A stretch of DNA of 64,000 bases from Sclerotinia nivalis (taxonomy: Eukaryota; Ascomycota; Leotiomycetes; Helotiales; Sclerotiniaceae): contig JAPEIS010000012.1 of assembly GCA_029531795.1 (NCBI GenBank), forward strand, positions 1,054,001 to 1,118,000. The letters are read 5' to 3'. Every line of letters begins with the position of its first letter. Position 1 is the stretch's first letter. A program made the position numbers and the translations under genes. This document shows, one piece after another, positions 22,809 through 35,767 of the stretch. The notes under the pieces are model-generated. The model was not told the origin of the DNA and made no database searches. It was given only the letters and a program-made list of their open reading frames with translations.

Positions 22809-22821
22809 AAAGACTAGAGTC
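22809..22821. repeat. Right target-site duplication of retroposon copy 1
   Basis: AAAGACTAGAGTC, identical to 21936-21948. It begins inside the run of A residues ending the AATC tail, so its exact left edge is uncertain by two or three bases. Confidence 0.75.
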
Positions 22822-23984
22822 TAGTACTTCGCTTAAATACCTCAGCTTCCAGCTATAGGGTTGAATCATCATAAAATTTACAACTAACGCCAAAAGCCGT
22901 AATAGATTAGGATTGATAAAGCTAGATACCATCATCTTTAGCTTTCAATAACCCTCTTTCTCTATTCCTTAGTATCATATCCTTATGCATCTAAATCCGA
23001 ATTCCTTATTTCATGATATTTCAAAGCAAATTACGCTCTTTAAGGCCTTTGAACTGTGACGCATTTGCGATAAAGAACTGAATCAACAAGGTTCAATTGT
23101 ATCCATAGAATCTACAATTAGAGTTCGACAACTTGGAGCCCGAAGGGCTCTTATATACTAGTTATGTGTAATGTGGTCGATCGATGGCAATCGGCAGATG
23201 ATTGATCACACTTGTAACATGAACTGCAGCACCCCATTCCTTATTATTTCATTCAGTTCATACTCTATTCTTCTTATATAACTCTTACTATTAAACTTAC
23301 TATACTCCTTTTATATCTTACCTTTTCCTTCCATCATTTAATATACTTCATCAACCCATGAACACCGAACTTCCAAAAAAAAGAGTATCTACGTCAACTA
23401 AAACGAAAGTTTCTCCCCAATGTGACTTTAAAGAAAAAGCTGAAAAGAGCACTTTGAACACATCGTCATAGTAATGATTACTCATAAGAAAATGTCAGTA
23501 ACAAATCTCCATACGAAAAATAGAACGATCATCACAAACAAACAAAATTATTCCAGAAGAATAAGTGAACTCCATTGTATGATACATAAAAGGTTTGCCG
23601 TCTTCCCACATAAAAGCAAGTAAGCCAAACCATTCCCACGCCATATGTCTCTTTTTCCCCACGCCACCAGAACTTTTGCCCACCGTTAATTTTCTGTCAT
23701 ACAGAAGGTAGGCAAGGAAACATTAATCATGTAAGATGCATTAAATAGAAGTTTTTATCGTTCCCTGTTCCCACCATAAGTATAGCAGATCTTGCAAAAA
23801 TCCCAATTCCCTTCACTCGCTATGCAGTAGACAAACCGGAAAGATCTGTAACATGAACGCCGAATGTGACCTAAGAGGTTATGTAACAATGAGGAGACAG
23901 ATCTTGGATATTTAAATGTCTGGTGTGACACATCTATATATTTGTGCCGGAACCAAACTATCCAGATCTTTGATGGTGTGCATC

Positions 23985-26900
23985 TTATCTTGAAAGAGAT
24001 CGCTGCACGATAACAGCAATTCGATCAGCGACCTGATGTTTGTTAGTCATTTGAGTAGCGTGGGAGAACGACGGGTCTTACATCTGGTGTCGACTTGATA
24101 TATGGCAAGTCAAAGAATGTGTATTTCTCGTTTTTGACGAGTTCGATGACCATGTTAAGCACACCCCAAGGGATTGGCAGGGAGATGAATGCTCTTTCCA
24201 ATAAAACTCGAAGGATTTGTTGACTAATATCTGACTCCTCCTGATCATTGACATCATTTCCAAATAATTCCAGAAGCGCTTGCACAAAATAATGTGTATG
24301 TGCGTTGGGGAAACGAAGTTGATTGACCATGCTAGTTAGAAGATAGTGTCGAGCTTCTGGATTTAGTTCATGAACAAGCATCGAGATCAAAGCAGTGTCA
24401 GTAGAATTGCGAGCAAAACTATTGAGTTCTCCCTTTTGTCTTGCCCTTGTCACAGCATACATACAGATGTGCAAGACAAGAGACTCGATCAGCTGCAAGT
24501 CAACATTGACACGTACAAATCCTGGACCGGTCACATCGGCTTGCTTACGTTGTATAGTATGCGTGATGTGGGCCACCGCATCTTCTGAAGGGCCATTTTG
24601 TAAGGCTTGTTCAACGATTTCGAATAGACCGGTTGATTGTAAAGTACGCTCAATGTCGGCATTGTTGACGATCTCTGGTGATAGGCGAATCTCTTCGATG
24701 CGTTCAATTTTCAACCCTGGCTGTAATGGATCTGGTAACGTAGGCATGGTTGGGTGAGCGCTAAGAATGAGATTCAACAATTGCACGCAATGACTTGGTA
24801 CATTGGCGCATAACTTTGAGGAGTGTGCGACTACAAAATCAGGATAATCGTGTTGTAATACAACAAAGAATTTCAGAACCGCTTGGTAAATATCCCGTGC
24901 CGCTGAGGATAATTGTAGTGGCTTCAGTAGTTCGCCCATGTAAGAGAGCAAACATTCGGCAAGTTTCGCAAATGGCTGCCACCCCATGTCATCTGGAAGT
25001 CCCATCAATGGAACAAGGAAGAAACGGTGGGAGATCAAGGTCATCCAACCGTATACAAAGCCTGGGAAATAAGCTGGCTGAAGTTTGATGAGCTTTTCAG
25101 CAAATGTCAAGATAATTTGATGGTTCTCGGTTTCAGATAAGTCAGTCGAGAAGGTGTTCAAGTGACAAAGTATCGAAGAAAAAAGCCTTGTGAAGACCTT
25201 CTGGTTGAAACCTTCACCACGCATGACATGGTGATGATTCAAAACCAATGTTATGACGGACAGAATCGATTCCAGGAATGCAGCCTTGTCACCTTTCACT
25301 TCGCCTTCGCGCTCATAGCCCCTAATCAATAAAGATATAAGCTTTGCCAATGCATCGATAGGGACGTAGGCATCGTTGAGGAAGCCATGCATTTGAAATT
25401 GCTGTTCGAAACGTTCGACCGATGTGTCAATTGAGAGACGTAAAAACAGGCACAGGTCTTCTTTGTCGTTGATAAGCTGCCTGTTGTACATATGAGATAT
25501 AAAAACAAGAGCGGCCCTCTCCGGAGCAATGGGGTTGCTGAATAAGTGAATCCATTCCTCGAAGACATATTCCATTTGATCTTGACGGAATGCAAGACGA
25601 TCATCTTGACTGCGACCGACACTTTTTGGAAGGGCAGAAGCTGCGAGCTTCTCCTTGAGTTGTTGGCCAACTTCCAAAGTAGGCTCTTTTGAAATCCATT
25701 CAAAAGCGACTTCCAAACTTTTCGCGACATCAGTATACAATGCTAGTGGTCGATCGTTTAAGAAAACCTGCTCCAATAGAGAGAGGAAGAATTCTAGTGT
25801 TCCTTCTTTGCGCTCAGCCAAAGCTGTAGAGGTGGCGAAGTCGACACGTGCCCAATCGATCATTTCAGCCTTGACCAATGCAACGATCAATGGCACATGG
25901 AGAAGTGCTTCTCCAACTTGCTGTCCAATGATCATAGAAACGCGAACAGCACAACGACCGCCGATCCTGATAATGTTCTCGAGGACGTGTACTAAGCACT
26001 CAATCACCAAAGTGTTTTCACTGCCACTAAAAACTATTCCACAGATTTGCTCTGCAATCCAGATATCATAAGGTTCCTGCCCTTGCTGGCTCCTGATAAT
26101 CAAACTGTACAAAGCATCCAAAATCTCAATGACGGGATGTGGTCGAGGAAGATCCATATAGTGCTGCTCGGGAATATCGGCAGTGGTTTGTTGTAAGTCT
26201 GCCAATAGCCTTTGTACCTTTTCTGGTAGCCCTTGGGGGTTCATGGCCATATTTGGCATTCTTCCATTTGACAAAGCAGCTGAAGGTTGGCTGTAAGGAG
26301 CTTGCTGATTGCTGATAAGTGGCATCGTAGGAGTCTCAGCAGGCGTTAGAAGGTTCGGAACAGTTGGAAATTGATCCCGTAAGAGATCATTGGTGATTGA
26401 TGTTGTTGCATCTGAAGCTGTAGCAACATGAGTGGTACCGGCCAAAGAGCCTGCTACTGAGCCCCTATCGGCTATCGGTAGTAGTCGTGGCTGACGAGCG
26501 AACTCATCGTATATGGCCATTTGCTCCTGATTGAGGCCAGTCATTGACGGCTGCAACTTATATGGGCTTGGAATTGTCCACGCCCAACGGCTTAGTTGTG
26601 GATCAATATATGGATCATCTGGTCGTCTCATATGGTGAACACGGCGGGCTTCCAACTCTGGCTCAAGTATCTCTTCGATTTCAGGAACAGCACGCTCCTC
26701 GGCCTTCTTTTCAACTTGGCTGCAGGCCAAGTCGAGGTTAGAATTTACACACATGATTATAGTTCCCTCAGGTAACTGATGCTCAACAGATAATGTTCTA
26801 ATGTAATTTGTCATGCTTGCGCGCAATGGCTCTTTAGAAGTGACCAAGGCAAGGCTACCAGCAGTCTTCTTAACCATGTTGATAGCTGCAGAGCGTACAC

Positions 26901-29900
26901 GAGCTTCGTTCGGCTCGGTTGCGAAGTCTTTGTGTATCATCTGAGCTGTCGAGATAGCAGCAATAGTAACAGAGCGTTCCACGACAGGCGAAATGATCTC
27001 ATGAACTGCTCGTGTAATGGCCGTTTTGAGAATATCATGCAATTGGCGTGTGTTCACCATGTCGTTGCTGGGTGGGTAAGTAAGGAGAGGCCCAAGATCA
27101 GGCATGGTAGCAAGGATTTCTTGTGGAGAAAATCTGCCACTGGCGATTCCACCTCCTAGGCCATTCACAGAAAGGTTTTCAAACCTATCCAGGCCATCGG
27201 GTACTGCCATTGTCTCGGTGGCCTCCTCAACAGGAGGGATGCGACTCTGGAACTCTGTGGAGGGCTTGATGCTCTTATGATCCAGATTCAGCCCTTTACA
27301 AAGAACTTCTATTTCAAACTTGAGGTTCAGCTTAAGCTCCGCATTGTGATATAACTCAATCAGGAGGTGAATGATATCCATAAGCCACGGGTTCGGAGGT
27401 TTGAAGACAACCGATTTTCTACCTTCAATGAGAACTTTGCAAACGAATGGAATGACAATAATGAGTCGTTGTGTGTCACAAGCCTCGAGCAATAGTTGTT
27501 TGAAAGCGATATTCCTGTGTTTGATAGGCTTATCTTTCGCGAGTGTCATAGAGCCCAACCAGCCACCGAGATTCTTCAAATGCGTGCGCTCTATTGACGA
27601 CTGCAGAGTGCTTTCAGCATTAAGCAGCCTCGAAACACTGATAAAAGTCTCTCTCAGCAACTGCTTCCACAAAACCTTGTCTTCGAAAAGTTCGACAAGC
27701 CCAAGATATAGTTCGTGGTAGTTGGGCATAATCTTAGCCCTTTCCTCAACTAAGTGACCAGCGAACCATTTTTGATGCGTCTCACCAAGGGCGTTTTTTA
27801 ACTCGACAAACTTCGATCCTATGTTGAGCTCGGTGATATTGTTTAACAAGAATTGGACTTTGTCTTGTGCATCGTCGTCCGGGTCTTTGAAGTCTGCATT
27901 GGAAGGAAGCGGATCCACGTTGACAGAGGTAAACGGAGGTGCAGCAGGCTCAGCGGCCAGCATTTCGTCGATATTGCCATTTGTGATTCCGCCCCCATTC
28001 ATCAAGTCGTTGTGCCCGTTGCGCAAAATATCCTCTTGTTGGTCATGGATGACATTTTGTGCCCTTTTCCAAGGTTCCGTACCTTCAAGACCAGGTACTT
28101 GCAGCAACTGATGACAGAATCCAGGCCATTCCGATAAACGAGGAGTGAATTGTAGCAAAGCTTGCAATCCAAATTTGTACATGGATTCCTCTGGAAGGTG
28201 ATCTCGAACCGCTTCAAGAATCATACCTAGACCAATCTCAAGAGGTAGGTCCGCGATGAGCTTATCCTGAATAATGCCACCAAACAAGACAGCGGTGGTT
28301 GCAAGAGCCTCCAATGGATAGGTGGAATAGAGAGTGTATTCGTCAAAAAGACCATGAATCATACAGGCAAACACATCTTGTTGATAGGGATCACGAGCAG
28401 ATTTGTAACCAGCTAATGCATCAACAATCTGCCGAACCTTAAGCTCTTGGCTATACATTTGCTTATAATGCTGTTCCATCATGTGCTGTGCGTCCTCGCT
28501 AAGCATGTTGGTTACCAAACCATTATTATCGATAATTCGGTCTAGCTCGTCGTCCTGGCCATAGTTAATCAGACGAGGGTAGGCAGTGATACAAGTTCGC
28601 TGTACTGCGATCAATTGTGCGGAAGGCTCTTTTGGTAAGATTTCCTCCAAGACATTTAACATTGCGAATACAGTTTTGACAGGTAACATTATACTGTGTT
28701 CTCGCTGAGTACGCTGATATGCAAGCTCGTGTTGAGCTTTGATGCTCAGGAATGTCAACAAAGCCGAGCCGAGTTCTTCCTCCCGTGGCGAGTTCGTGGC
28801 CTTCCAGTCTTTGAGATCCAGTAGGCTACGGGAATGTGCTAGGGCAGCAAGGTCGAGCCCGAAGCCATTGAGCATCGAGGCCAATTCATGGAGCCACTCA
28901 TGTTTTATTGCATGCTCCAGTATAAGAGGAAGCTCGAGAGGCGCTTTAACATGTGCGTCCATTAAGCGTTGTGCCACCCAGGTCTTATCTTTTCGCCACA
29001 AGCTTGCTAAGACGAAATCATAGTTGCCATCAACCCTGAATAGAAAGCGTTCGAAAAGATTGTTGATTGTCTCTACTGCTAGATCAGGCCACGGCCGCGG
29101 TACGCCGAATGCTGAGACCAGGAATATGTCTAAATTTGGCACGACCACTTCTTGGAACAATCGTTTAGCTTCAACAGTTTCCGAGCACTGGGGCTCTCTG
29201 AGGGCAACGATAAATACTGATGTTAGCGTGATAACGGACACGAGCGGATGCCTTATTGCCCATTCAGCACGCTCTCGAATCTCTGGCTTCACATCGACAT
29301 AGTCTTCTAGTGTGAACGATGGTCTAAGCTTTGGAATGGTGGAGGCATCAAGCTCGTTCGGGCTCAATGACGCGTATGCACTGATGAAGGAAAGCTGGGT
29401 TTCAGTATTTTGCCAGGCACCACCGAGCAGTTGTGGGATAATTGCAGGATCTTCAAGCGCAATCGGTCGAATAGCTTCGTACACTGCTAAGAATTGTTGT
29501 GGAGATATTCTCAGATCTGGTGTATCGAAATGTCGTACAACTTGAAACCAATTGAACCCTGGAGGGACTTCTTTACGAAGACTGTTAACCAATACTTGCG
29601 AAGAGAATGTGGGGGTTCGACTGATGGCAGTATAGAGTAAGGCAGCAGCGACTTGTGGTTCGTCGAGGTTGATATCACCGGCGTTTCGAATGTGATTTCT
29701 ACATGCATCCTCATCCGATGTGAACGCAGCCCCAGTCTTTTGTATGTGTAATATCAGCGGGTTGCCTTCTGTGATTATCGACATTAGGAAAAGCGCTGCG
29801 AGAACTTCTGTGGGTGCGGGAATATCTTGTTCTGGATGTTCGCGAAAGCGGTAGTTAATTGCTCGAAAGAGAAGAATTTGCGCTTGATGATCGTAATTCG

Positions 29901-30731
29901 GTGGATGGCCTTGGATAAATCGATCGACTATCGTGGCGAGGAAGGAGGGAGTAAGATCTTCTTGACCTTGATTCACCTGAGATAGAGCTTCTACAAAACC
30001 TTGGTAATTTGCCGATAGGATAGCATCGGCTACGGAACTGTTAGCTTTTGATGGAAAGGGAGGGATGATTAACAAGAAAGAAATCAGCAACCTTTTGTTT
30101 TGAGATCTGATCTCGATCCGGTTTTGAAGGCAAGTGCTAGGATAGTCTTCTCGAGCGCATCTAGCTTAAAATGATCCATAAAGGTCGAAAGGTCAAAATC
30201 ACGAAAGATATCTTCATTCCCCGTCTCTATGGACTCCGCAATCTTTCCAGCCTGATCGACATCATGGACTACCTTGTGTACTTCATTCACTAAGATCTGG
30301 TAGTTGCCTGAGTTAAGAACGGGTCGATTAATGCCGGGAAATATCTGCGGTGCGTTGCCAACCACAAGTCGGCTGAAGTATTTTGAGAATACTTCCATGC
30401 CGTGCTCATCAACTAGCTATAACAAGCTTCATGTTAGATGGAACTAGGAGGTTGAAATAACGAGGGTACTCAGTTTACACACCTTTCTGAGCTGTTCAGC
30501 TTGCTGTTCCCACTTTGTGCGATCTTTATCTTCTTTAATGGTACCGAGTAATAGGTAAACCTGAGCGACGACAATTTTATTGACTCCGCTGGCACCGATT
30601 GGACTGTTTGTAGATGGACTTGCGCCAGCACTGAATGTACTATGATGCGAGCCGTGAGGTGAATGACTAACTCCTGTCACAATTGTTTGCGCCGGTGAAG
30701 GTGTGAAAGTCCCCCCTCTTGAATTGACCAT
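23985..30731 (-). CDS. NOT1: CCR4-NOT complex scaffold subunit Not1
   Basis: Four exons: 30731-30483, 30416-30092, 30044-24082 and 24032-23985 (2194 aa). The junctions preserve phase: LRK to LVDEHGMEVFSKYF, KTK to ANSSVADAILSANY, and IKSTPD to VADRIAVIVQRSLSR. Not1 is the large helical scaffold on which the Ccr4 and Caf1 deadenylases and Not2/3/5 assemble for mRNA decay and translational control. Domains visible: a long N-terminal HEAT-like region; a Caf1-binding MIF4G-type domain at about residues 925-1110 (start NITELNIGSKFVELK, later PNPWLMDIIHLLIELY); a DUF3819 domain at about 1185-1290 (HEIISPVVERSVTIA); and the C-terminal Not1 domain from about 1830, ending FFDLPYIKSTPD. The length matches the family. 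The start at 30731 (MVNSRGGTFTPSPAQ) is the first in-frame Met of a Ser/Gly-rich leader. The gene is divergent from the F-BAR gene. Confidence 0.95.
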
Positions 30732-32300
30732 CGAAGATAGTTGTATTTTGGCGCAGACCCACTCCCGCAGAGCTACCTCTCAATCTTGTTCAAGATGAAA
30801 GGTGATCTATCTGGGAGGAGTGGACATGGATGAATCGTGTTTTAAGTATGCGCGACAATATTAAAAGGTTTGAATTTCGAATCGGAAAGTACTAGGTAGG
30901 GAAAAGATTTGTTGTTGAGGAATGAATTTGTGAAGGCGATGTGTTCGTTGTGGGGGCGGGCAGTTCTACACAAGAATTGAAGTTGGAGGTTCTTAACTCT
31001 CGTTGCGATGTTCGGTTAAACGTAAATGGTAAGGCTGTTATAAGGCATCTAAGGAACATATAAATCACGACGGCGACCAGTAAATATATGGATATCAACA
31101 GTAATGCTATTTATTATATTTGATCACATATTCCTAGGAAGGAACTGCCTAAATATATCAATCTTCACTTCAAAAAGTTTTATGGTCATATAAACAACTT
31201 TATTCAGACGATGGGTTGATACCTTATGAAAGGAAGCATCGTTAACTGACAAGATAATGGAACATTTTCAAGCTAACTGGTGCACCGACATCGTTATGAA
31301 CAAATTCAAATAATCTGTCTCCACGGCAGCGGCTCCCAGAGGGGTCACCAGATCATCATTCAACCCAATTGACGGATCAGATATTCAGTGATTTTGTCTT
31401 TTGATTGTATTTGATGGGGGCAAACCCCCAAGCCGTATTGCTCGCCGCGCTTGAAAGTTGTGTTATCTTATCCTTCAATTGTATAACCGCAGCTTTAACA
31501 CACATCATCTGCTTGGCATTGACTGCAATTAGAAGAAGACCTAATGCAAGATTTGCAAGTACCTAGTACATGGTTCAATTGTGAATGAGAAGGCGGGGTT
31601 ACAATGCAACCAGCACTGAGTAATACAGTGTGCTGGGTAGGTATTTGACGTGACTCTGCTCTGACAGCCGGCACCGTGAGTAGCAATACCGAACACTTGC
31701 ATAGTTGATATGTGAGATGGTCCGTGATGGACAATTGACATACCGGTACGTATCATCCTAATTACCTGAATGCAAACCTATCAAGTATGTCGATTAAAAG
31801 ACGGGTGTCAATGCAAAATATCACATCTTTCCAAAGGTCTATATAAAGAATAGCAAAGCGTTTCTGTCCTTTCTAATTCCCTTAGTCGTCACTTCATGGA
31901 TGATGCTTAGAAGTGGAAATATCCGTGCTCTCTTCCAGATCCCGCCGCTGCACCCAAGCTCTCCGCTGTGCTTATATAATCACCATCATCGGAAAAGTAT
32001 GGAGTAGGTACCGTCCGATATCCCCACATCACCATAACAACGATTTTTGGGCTGGTTAAATCAACAAAGTCAAAGAGTTAAATTATACGGTCTGTAACTC
32101 CGCAATTAATCCACCTTTTTGCATACCGATCATTCTGTAGGCTGTCAGACAACTTCCTGGAGTACAACTTTATCTTAAGTTCATCAATTTCTTACCCTCA
32201 TATTTTCAATACATCTAATTAACTCTTTGCCCTTCAAAGGGCCGAGTTTGAAAGTTACTAAACGGCAAACTCAGTAACCTGTTAATTAATATTAGGCAAG
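30732..32300. other. Divergent promoter region of NOT1 and the F-BAR gene
   Basis: About 1.57 kb between the two starts. Small ORFs at 31495-31756 look random. No repeat or RNA gene is visible. It should hold both promoters and 5' untranslated regions. Confidence 0.5.
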
Positions 32301-35300
32301 ATGCCTGGAACAATATCAGATGGACCCTCTGTCACCATGAGTTTCGCAAATAACTTTTGGGGAAAGGATGACGCTGGTGTTGAGCCATTGATACAGCGTA
32401 TGGTTCATGCTAAACAAACTTGTGATGAATTGAAATCTTTCTATAATGGTATGTTTACATTCGACGCGTATAGTTGCACAGCTGATAAGTCGCGAAGCTC
32501 GTGCCGCGCTGGAGGAGGAATATGCTCGTAAATTACTCCAGTTATCACGAAAACCATTGGGATCCCAAGAGTCAGGAACTCTGCGCAAATCATTAGATGT
32601 TCTGAAGGCTGAGGTTGAGGCGATGGGAAAAGCACATCAAACAATTGCTGGACAAATGAAAACCGAGTTGGAGGAGCCGCTGGCGGCTTTTGCTGGTGCA
32701 ATGAAGGAGAGAAGAAAGATTGTTCAGCATGGCACAGAAAAATTACTGAAGATCAAGGTACAACAGACAAATCAGGTCAATAAAGTAAGAAGCCCGATTT
32801 TTAATCTTGAATATTAATTAACTCAATGTCAGACTCGAGACAAATATGAACAAGAATGCCTCAAGATTAAAGGATACCTCGCTCAAGGACATATGGTAAT
32901 GGGACAGGAAGAACGAAAAAATAAAGCCAAGCTCGAGAAAACCCAAGTGAACTTAGCGACGTCGAATACCGAGTACGAAAATGCAGTCAAGATCCTCGAG
33001 GAAACAACAGGCCGCTGGAACAGAGACTGGAAATCGGCCGCCGATAAGTTTCAAGATCTTGAGGAGGAGAGACTTGATTTTATGAAGAGTAGTTTATGGA
33101 GTTTTGCGAATATTGCTTCCACGGTTTGTGTAAGCGACGATGCTTCTTGCGAGAAGGTTCGCCTCGCGCTTGAAGATTGCGAGGTAGAGAAAGATATCAT
33201 GTCTTTCATAGCTGAGTGTGGAACGGGACAGGAAATTCCGGATCCGCCAAAGTACATTAATTTCTGTCGCGGTGATGCCGATTCACAATCCGAGGCTTCC
33301 GAGGACGACGCTTACTCAGTAGCACAATTTCAACGCACTATAAACCCAGCCTACAGAAGTTCTTCACCACAACCATCCACCTACGAGTCTCACCATGATC
33401 CTCAATCGGCTCTTGCTAAGGACTTGGCTCATGAGGTTGAAATGCCAAAAAGTCGAGAGACAACCGTCACTCCTCAGAAACTTACAGCATCAAATTCAAC
33501 CCCGGACAGATCACGACATGCCCAAGTCGAGGATTACGAACCAGAGCCTCCTGCACAGGCCCCACCTCCCCAAGTGGAGTATCAACAACCGGCCAGACCT
33601 AGAGCCCAATCTCAGGCTAGTTATTCACAAACGGGCCGAGCTCGTGCCCAGCCTCAAATCGATTATCAGCAGTCTGGGAGGCAGAGACAGCAACCTCCGC
33701 AAGATTATCAGCAAGCCGAAAGGCAAAGGCAGCAAGTGCACACCAATCATCAACAGACAGAGAGGCAAAGGAAACAATCCGTTGATTATCAACAAATTGA
33801 CAGACAACAACAGAGCGAAAGACAGAAGCAGGCACAAGCTCAAGCGCACGCTCAGGCTCAAGCTAATTACCGTCAACAAGAACGCCCGAAACAAGCTCAG
33901 CTTGAATATACTCCTCAAATTTTGCAACAGCCCCAACTCGACCACCAACGCCCCGAAAGCCACAGGTTACCGAAGATGGACTGGTCAAAACCAATTCAAA
34001 TACCATACGAACAGCAACAAGGCCAGTTGGTTCCCAAACAAGGCCAAATTGCTCAAGTGCCTCACAACCCTCATCCTACGGATGGCATGACAATGTTGTG
34101 TCGAACAGGACCTCCCTCAGCACCGTCAGATATGAGCTCCGCCGCAAATAGCCCAGTAAGACCATCTAGTCGGGATTCTCAAAGTGATTATTCAAACCCT
34201 ACATCATTCTCAAGCCAGGAACCTCAAAGTAGCAAAACATCACCAGTAAAGCAAAGCGCCCCGATCATTGAGAAGCCGATCCAGAAGAGAAAGAGTGGGA
34301 TCTTTCATAGTCCATTCCGACGAAAGAGCACCAAGGGTGGAGAAGAAGTAGTTGCTGTCGCTAAACCAGCCGCGTCAAATCGCAGTACTTGGTCCGGTCG
34401 AAACACCAATGTTCAGAGTACTTCATCTAGACGTCCTAATTCAAGAATGATACAGCCAGCACCACAAACTATGATGCTAACCGATCGACCCAGCAATAGC
34501 CCAGAGCCCGTCGATCCACGGGCCAACTTTCAACTGAATATTGGAAATAACGTTTTTGATGTCGCAGCACCTGAGAAGAACAATTTCGCTCAAAGTGCTC
34601 CTGCTGCAAGTCAAACAGCCGAGGAATCTGACCCCATGGCTCAAGCTCTTGCTAATCTCAAAATTGTCACCAAGGCATCGTCTACTAGGGTGTCCGCTGA
34701 TAAATATCACGGGGTGGCTACTCCCGCTCCCGATGCGGCACCCACTTCAAGACCTATAGGATCTCAAATGGTCAATGGAGTTTTGATGGCCGGTATGCGC
34801 GGTACCCCCCCGCCATCTTACGATCCAACTCCTGTTGAAAGACTTGGCCTTCCATCGCCGGCCTTCACTTCGAAGTCAATGCAGCAAACTCGTCAAAAGT
34901 ATGTCGACCAAACGGCAAACATGTTTAGTCCTCCCCAACCAAGACCAGATTCACAGCAAGCTGGGTACGGCTCACGCCCCGGAACAAGGGGATCAGATAC
35001 GCCTCGAGAAACATCACCAGCGCCTACTCGAAGTGTTTCACCTCGCCCTGGAACGCAAGCTGAAGTTAGACAAGCCCACAGGTCTGCTTCCCCCAAATAC
35101 GCCGGAAGCACACACTCTCGTACCGGATCCGCTCCTCGGCAAAAACGGGGCTCTGACACTTATTATCAACGCAATTCTCCGAGTATTTCTACTCGTGGTG
35201 TCTCGCCGGCCCCATATGCACAGCAGGAAAGACCCAGTAGTAGCCACGTAAAAGCTCCCTTCCAGCAACAAGAGAGACCTAGCAGTAGTCATGTCAAGGC

Positions 35301-35767
35301 TCCATTTGCACAACAAGATAGGCCCTCTAGTAGTCATTCACACAACAGTATGGCAATACAATTAGCACCTGGTCCTGATGATAGTTATGGCTCTCAAGGA
35401 CGAAGCGGCAGTAGAGCGAGTGCCGGTTCCAGAGCCATGAGCTATTATGGCGGTGGAAACGATCAACAATTGACGGCTCGAAGCAGAAGTAAGAGTGTTG
35501 CAGATGTTCGCCAGTTCAATAGTCAAGGTCGACCTATTCTACATTTTGGTAAGTTAGCGGCTTCTGAATAACTCAATTTATACTAATAATTTACCAGCTC
35601 GCGCACTTTATATGTATCAAGCGGCTATCCCCGAAGAACTAAGTTTTGCAAAGGGCGATATCCTTGCGGTTATGACGCATCAAGATGATGGATGGTGGGA
35701 GGCAGAAGTAGCTGGAAAGAATGGTCGACCGGGCTTGGTACCAAGTAATTATCTACAAAACTGTTGA
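32301..35767 (+). CDS. F-BAR and SH3 domain protein, Cdc15/Imp2/Hof1-type
   Basis: Four exons: 32301-32448, 32498-32784, 32833-35548 and 35598-35767 (1106 aa). Junctions restore family sequence: KSFYN to ARAALEEEYARKLL, QVNK to TRDKYEQECLKIKG, and LHF to ARALYMYQAAIPEE. Intron 1 is 49 nt with a GCTGATAAG branch region. Residues about 15-290 are an F-BAR domain (GVEPLIQRMVHAKQTCDELK) that senses or bends membrane. Residues about 310-1045 are disordered and rich in Gln, Pro and Ser, with two tandem-repeat tracts. Residues about 1050-1105 are an SH3 domain (FAKGDILAVMTHQDDGWW, then GLVPSNYL). This order is that of the contractile-ring scaffolds Cdc15, Imp2 and Hof1. A start at the second Met (MSFANNFWGKDD, residue 13) is also plausible. 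Confidence 0.9.
33580..33910 (+). repeat. Gln-rich degenerate tandem repeat in the F-BAR protein
   Basis: About eight imperfect units of 14-16 codons with the pattern YQQ-x-x-R-x-R-Q-Q (for example DYQQSGRQRQQ, DYQQAERQRQQ, NHQQTERQRKQ) run along the disordered linker. They probably expand and contract by slippage or unequal exchange. Confidence 0.75.
35218..35342 (+). repeat. 45-bp tandem repeat in the F-BAR protein
   Basis: Nearly three units of 15 codons: AQQERPSSSHVKAPF, then QQQERPSSSHVKAPF, then AQQDRPSSSHSHNSM. The nucleotide copies differ mainly at third codon positions, so the protein repeat is conserved while the DNA has drifted. Confidence 0.85.

Larger units (their letters stand above)
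21747..23984. other. Intergenic interval containing retroposon copy 1
   Basis: About 2.2 kb between the HNH-domain gene and the NOT1 3' end. The retroposon fills 21949-22808. The remainder (22822-23984) is A-T-rich and holds no recognisable gene; part of its right end is the NOT1 3' untranslated region. Confidence 0.6.

Noticed and set aside
32449..32473. 25-nt intron in the F-BAR gene ending at TATAG
   Set aside because: It keeps frame but is implausibly short; the 49-nt option ending at 32497 keeps frame, has a branch site and restores the F-BAR sequence.
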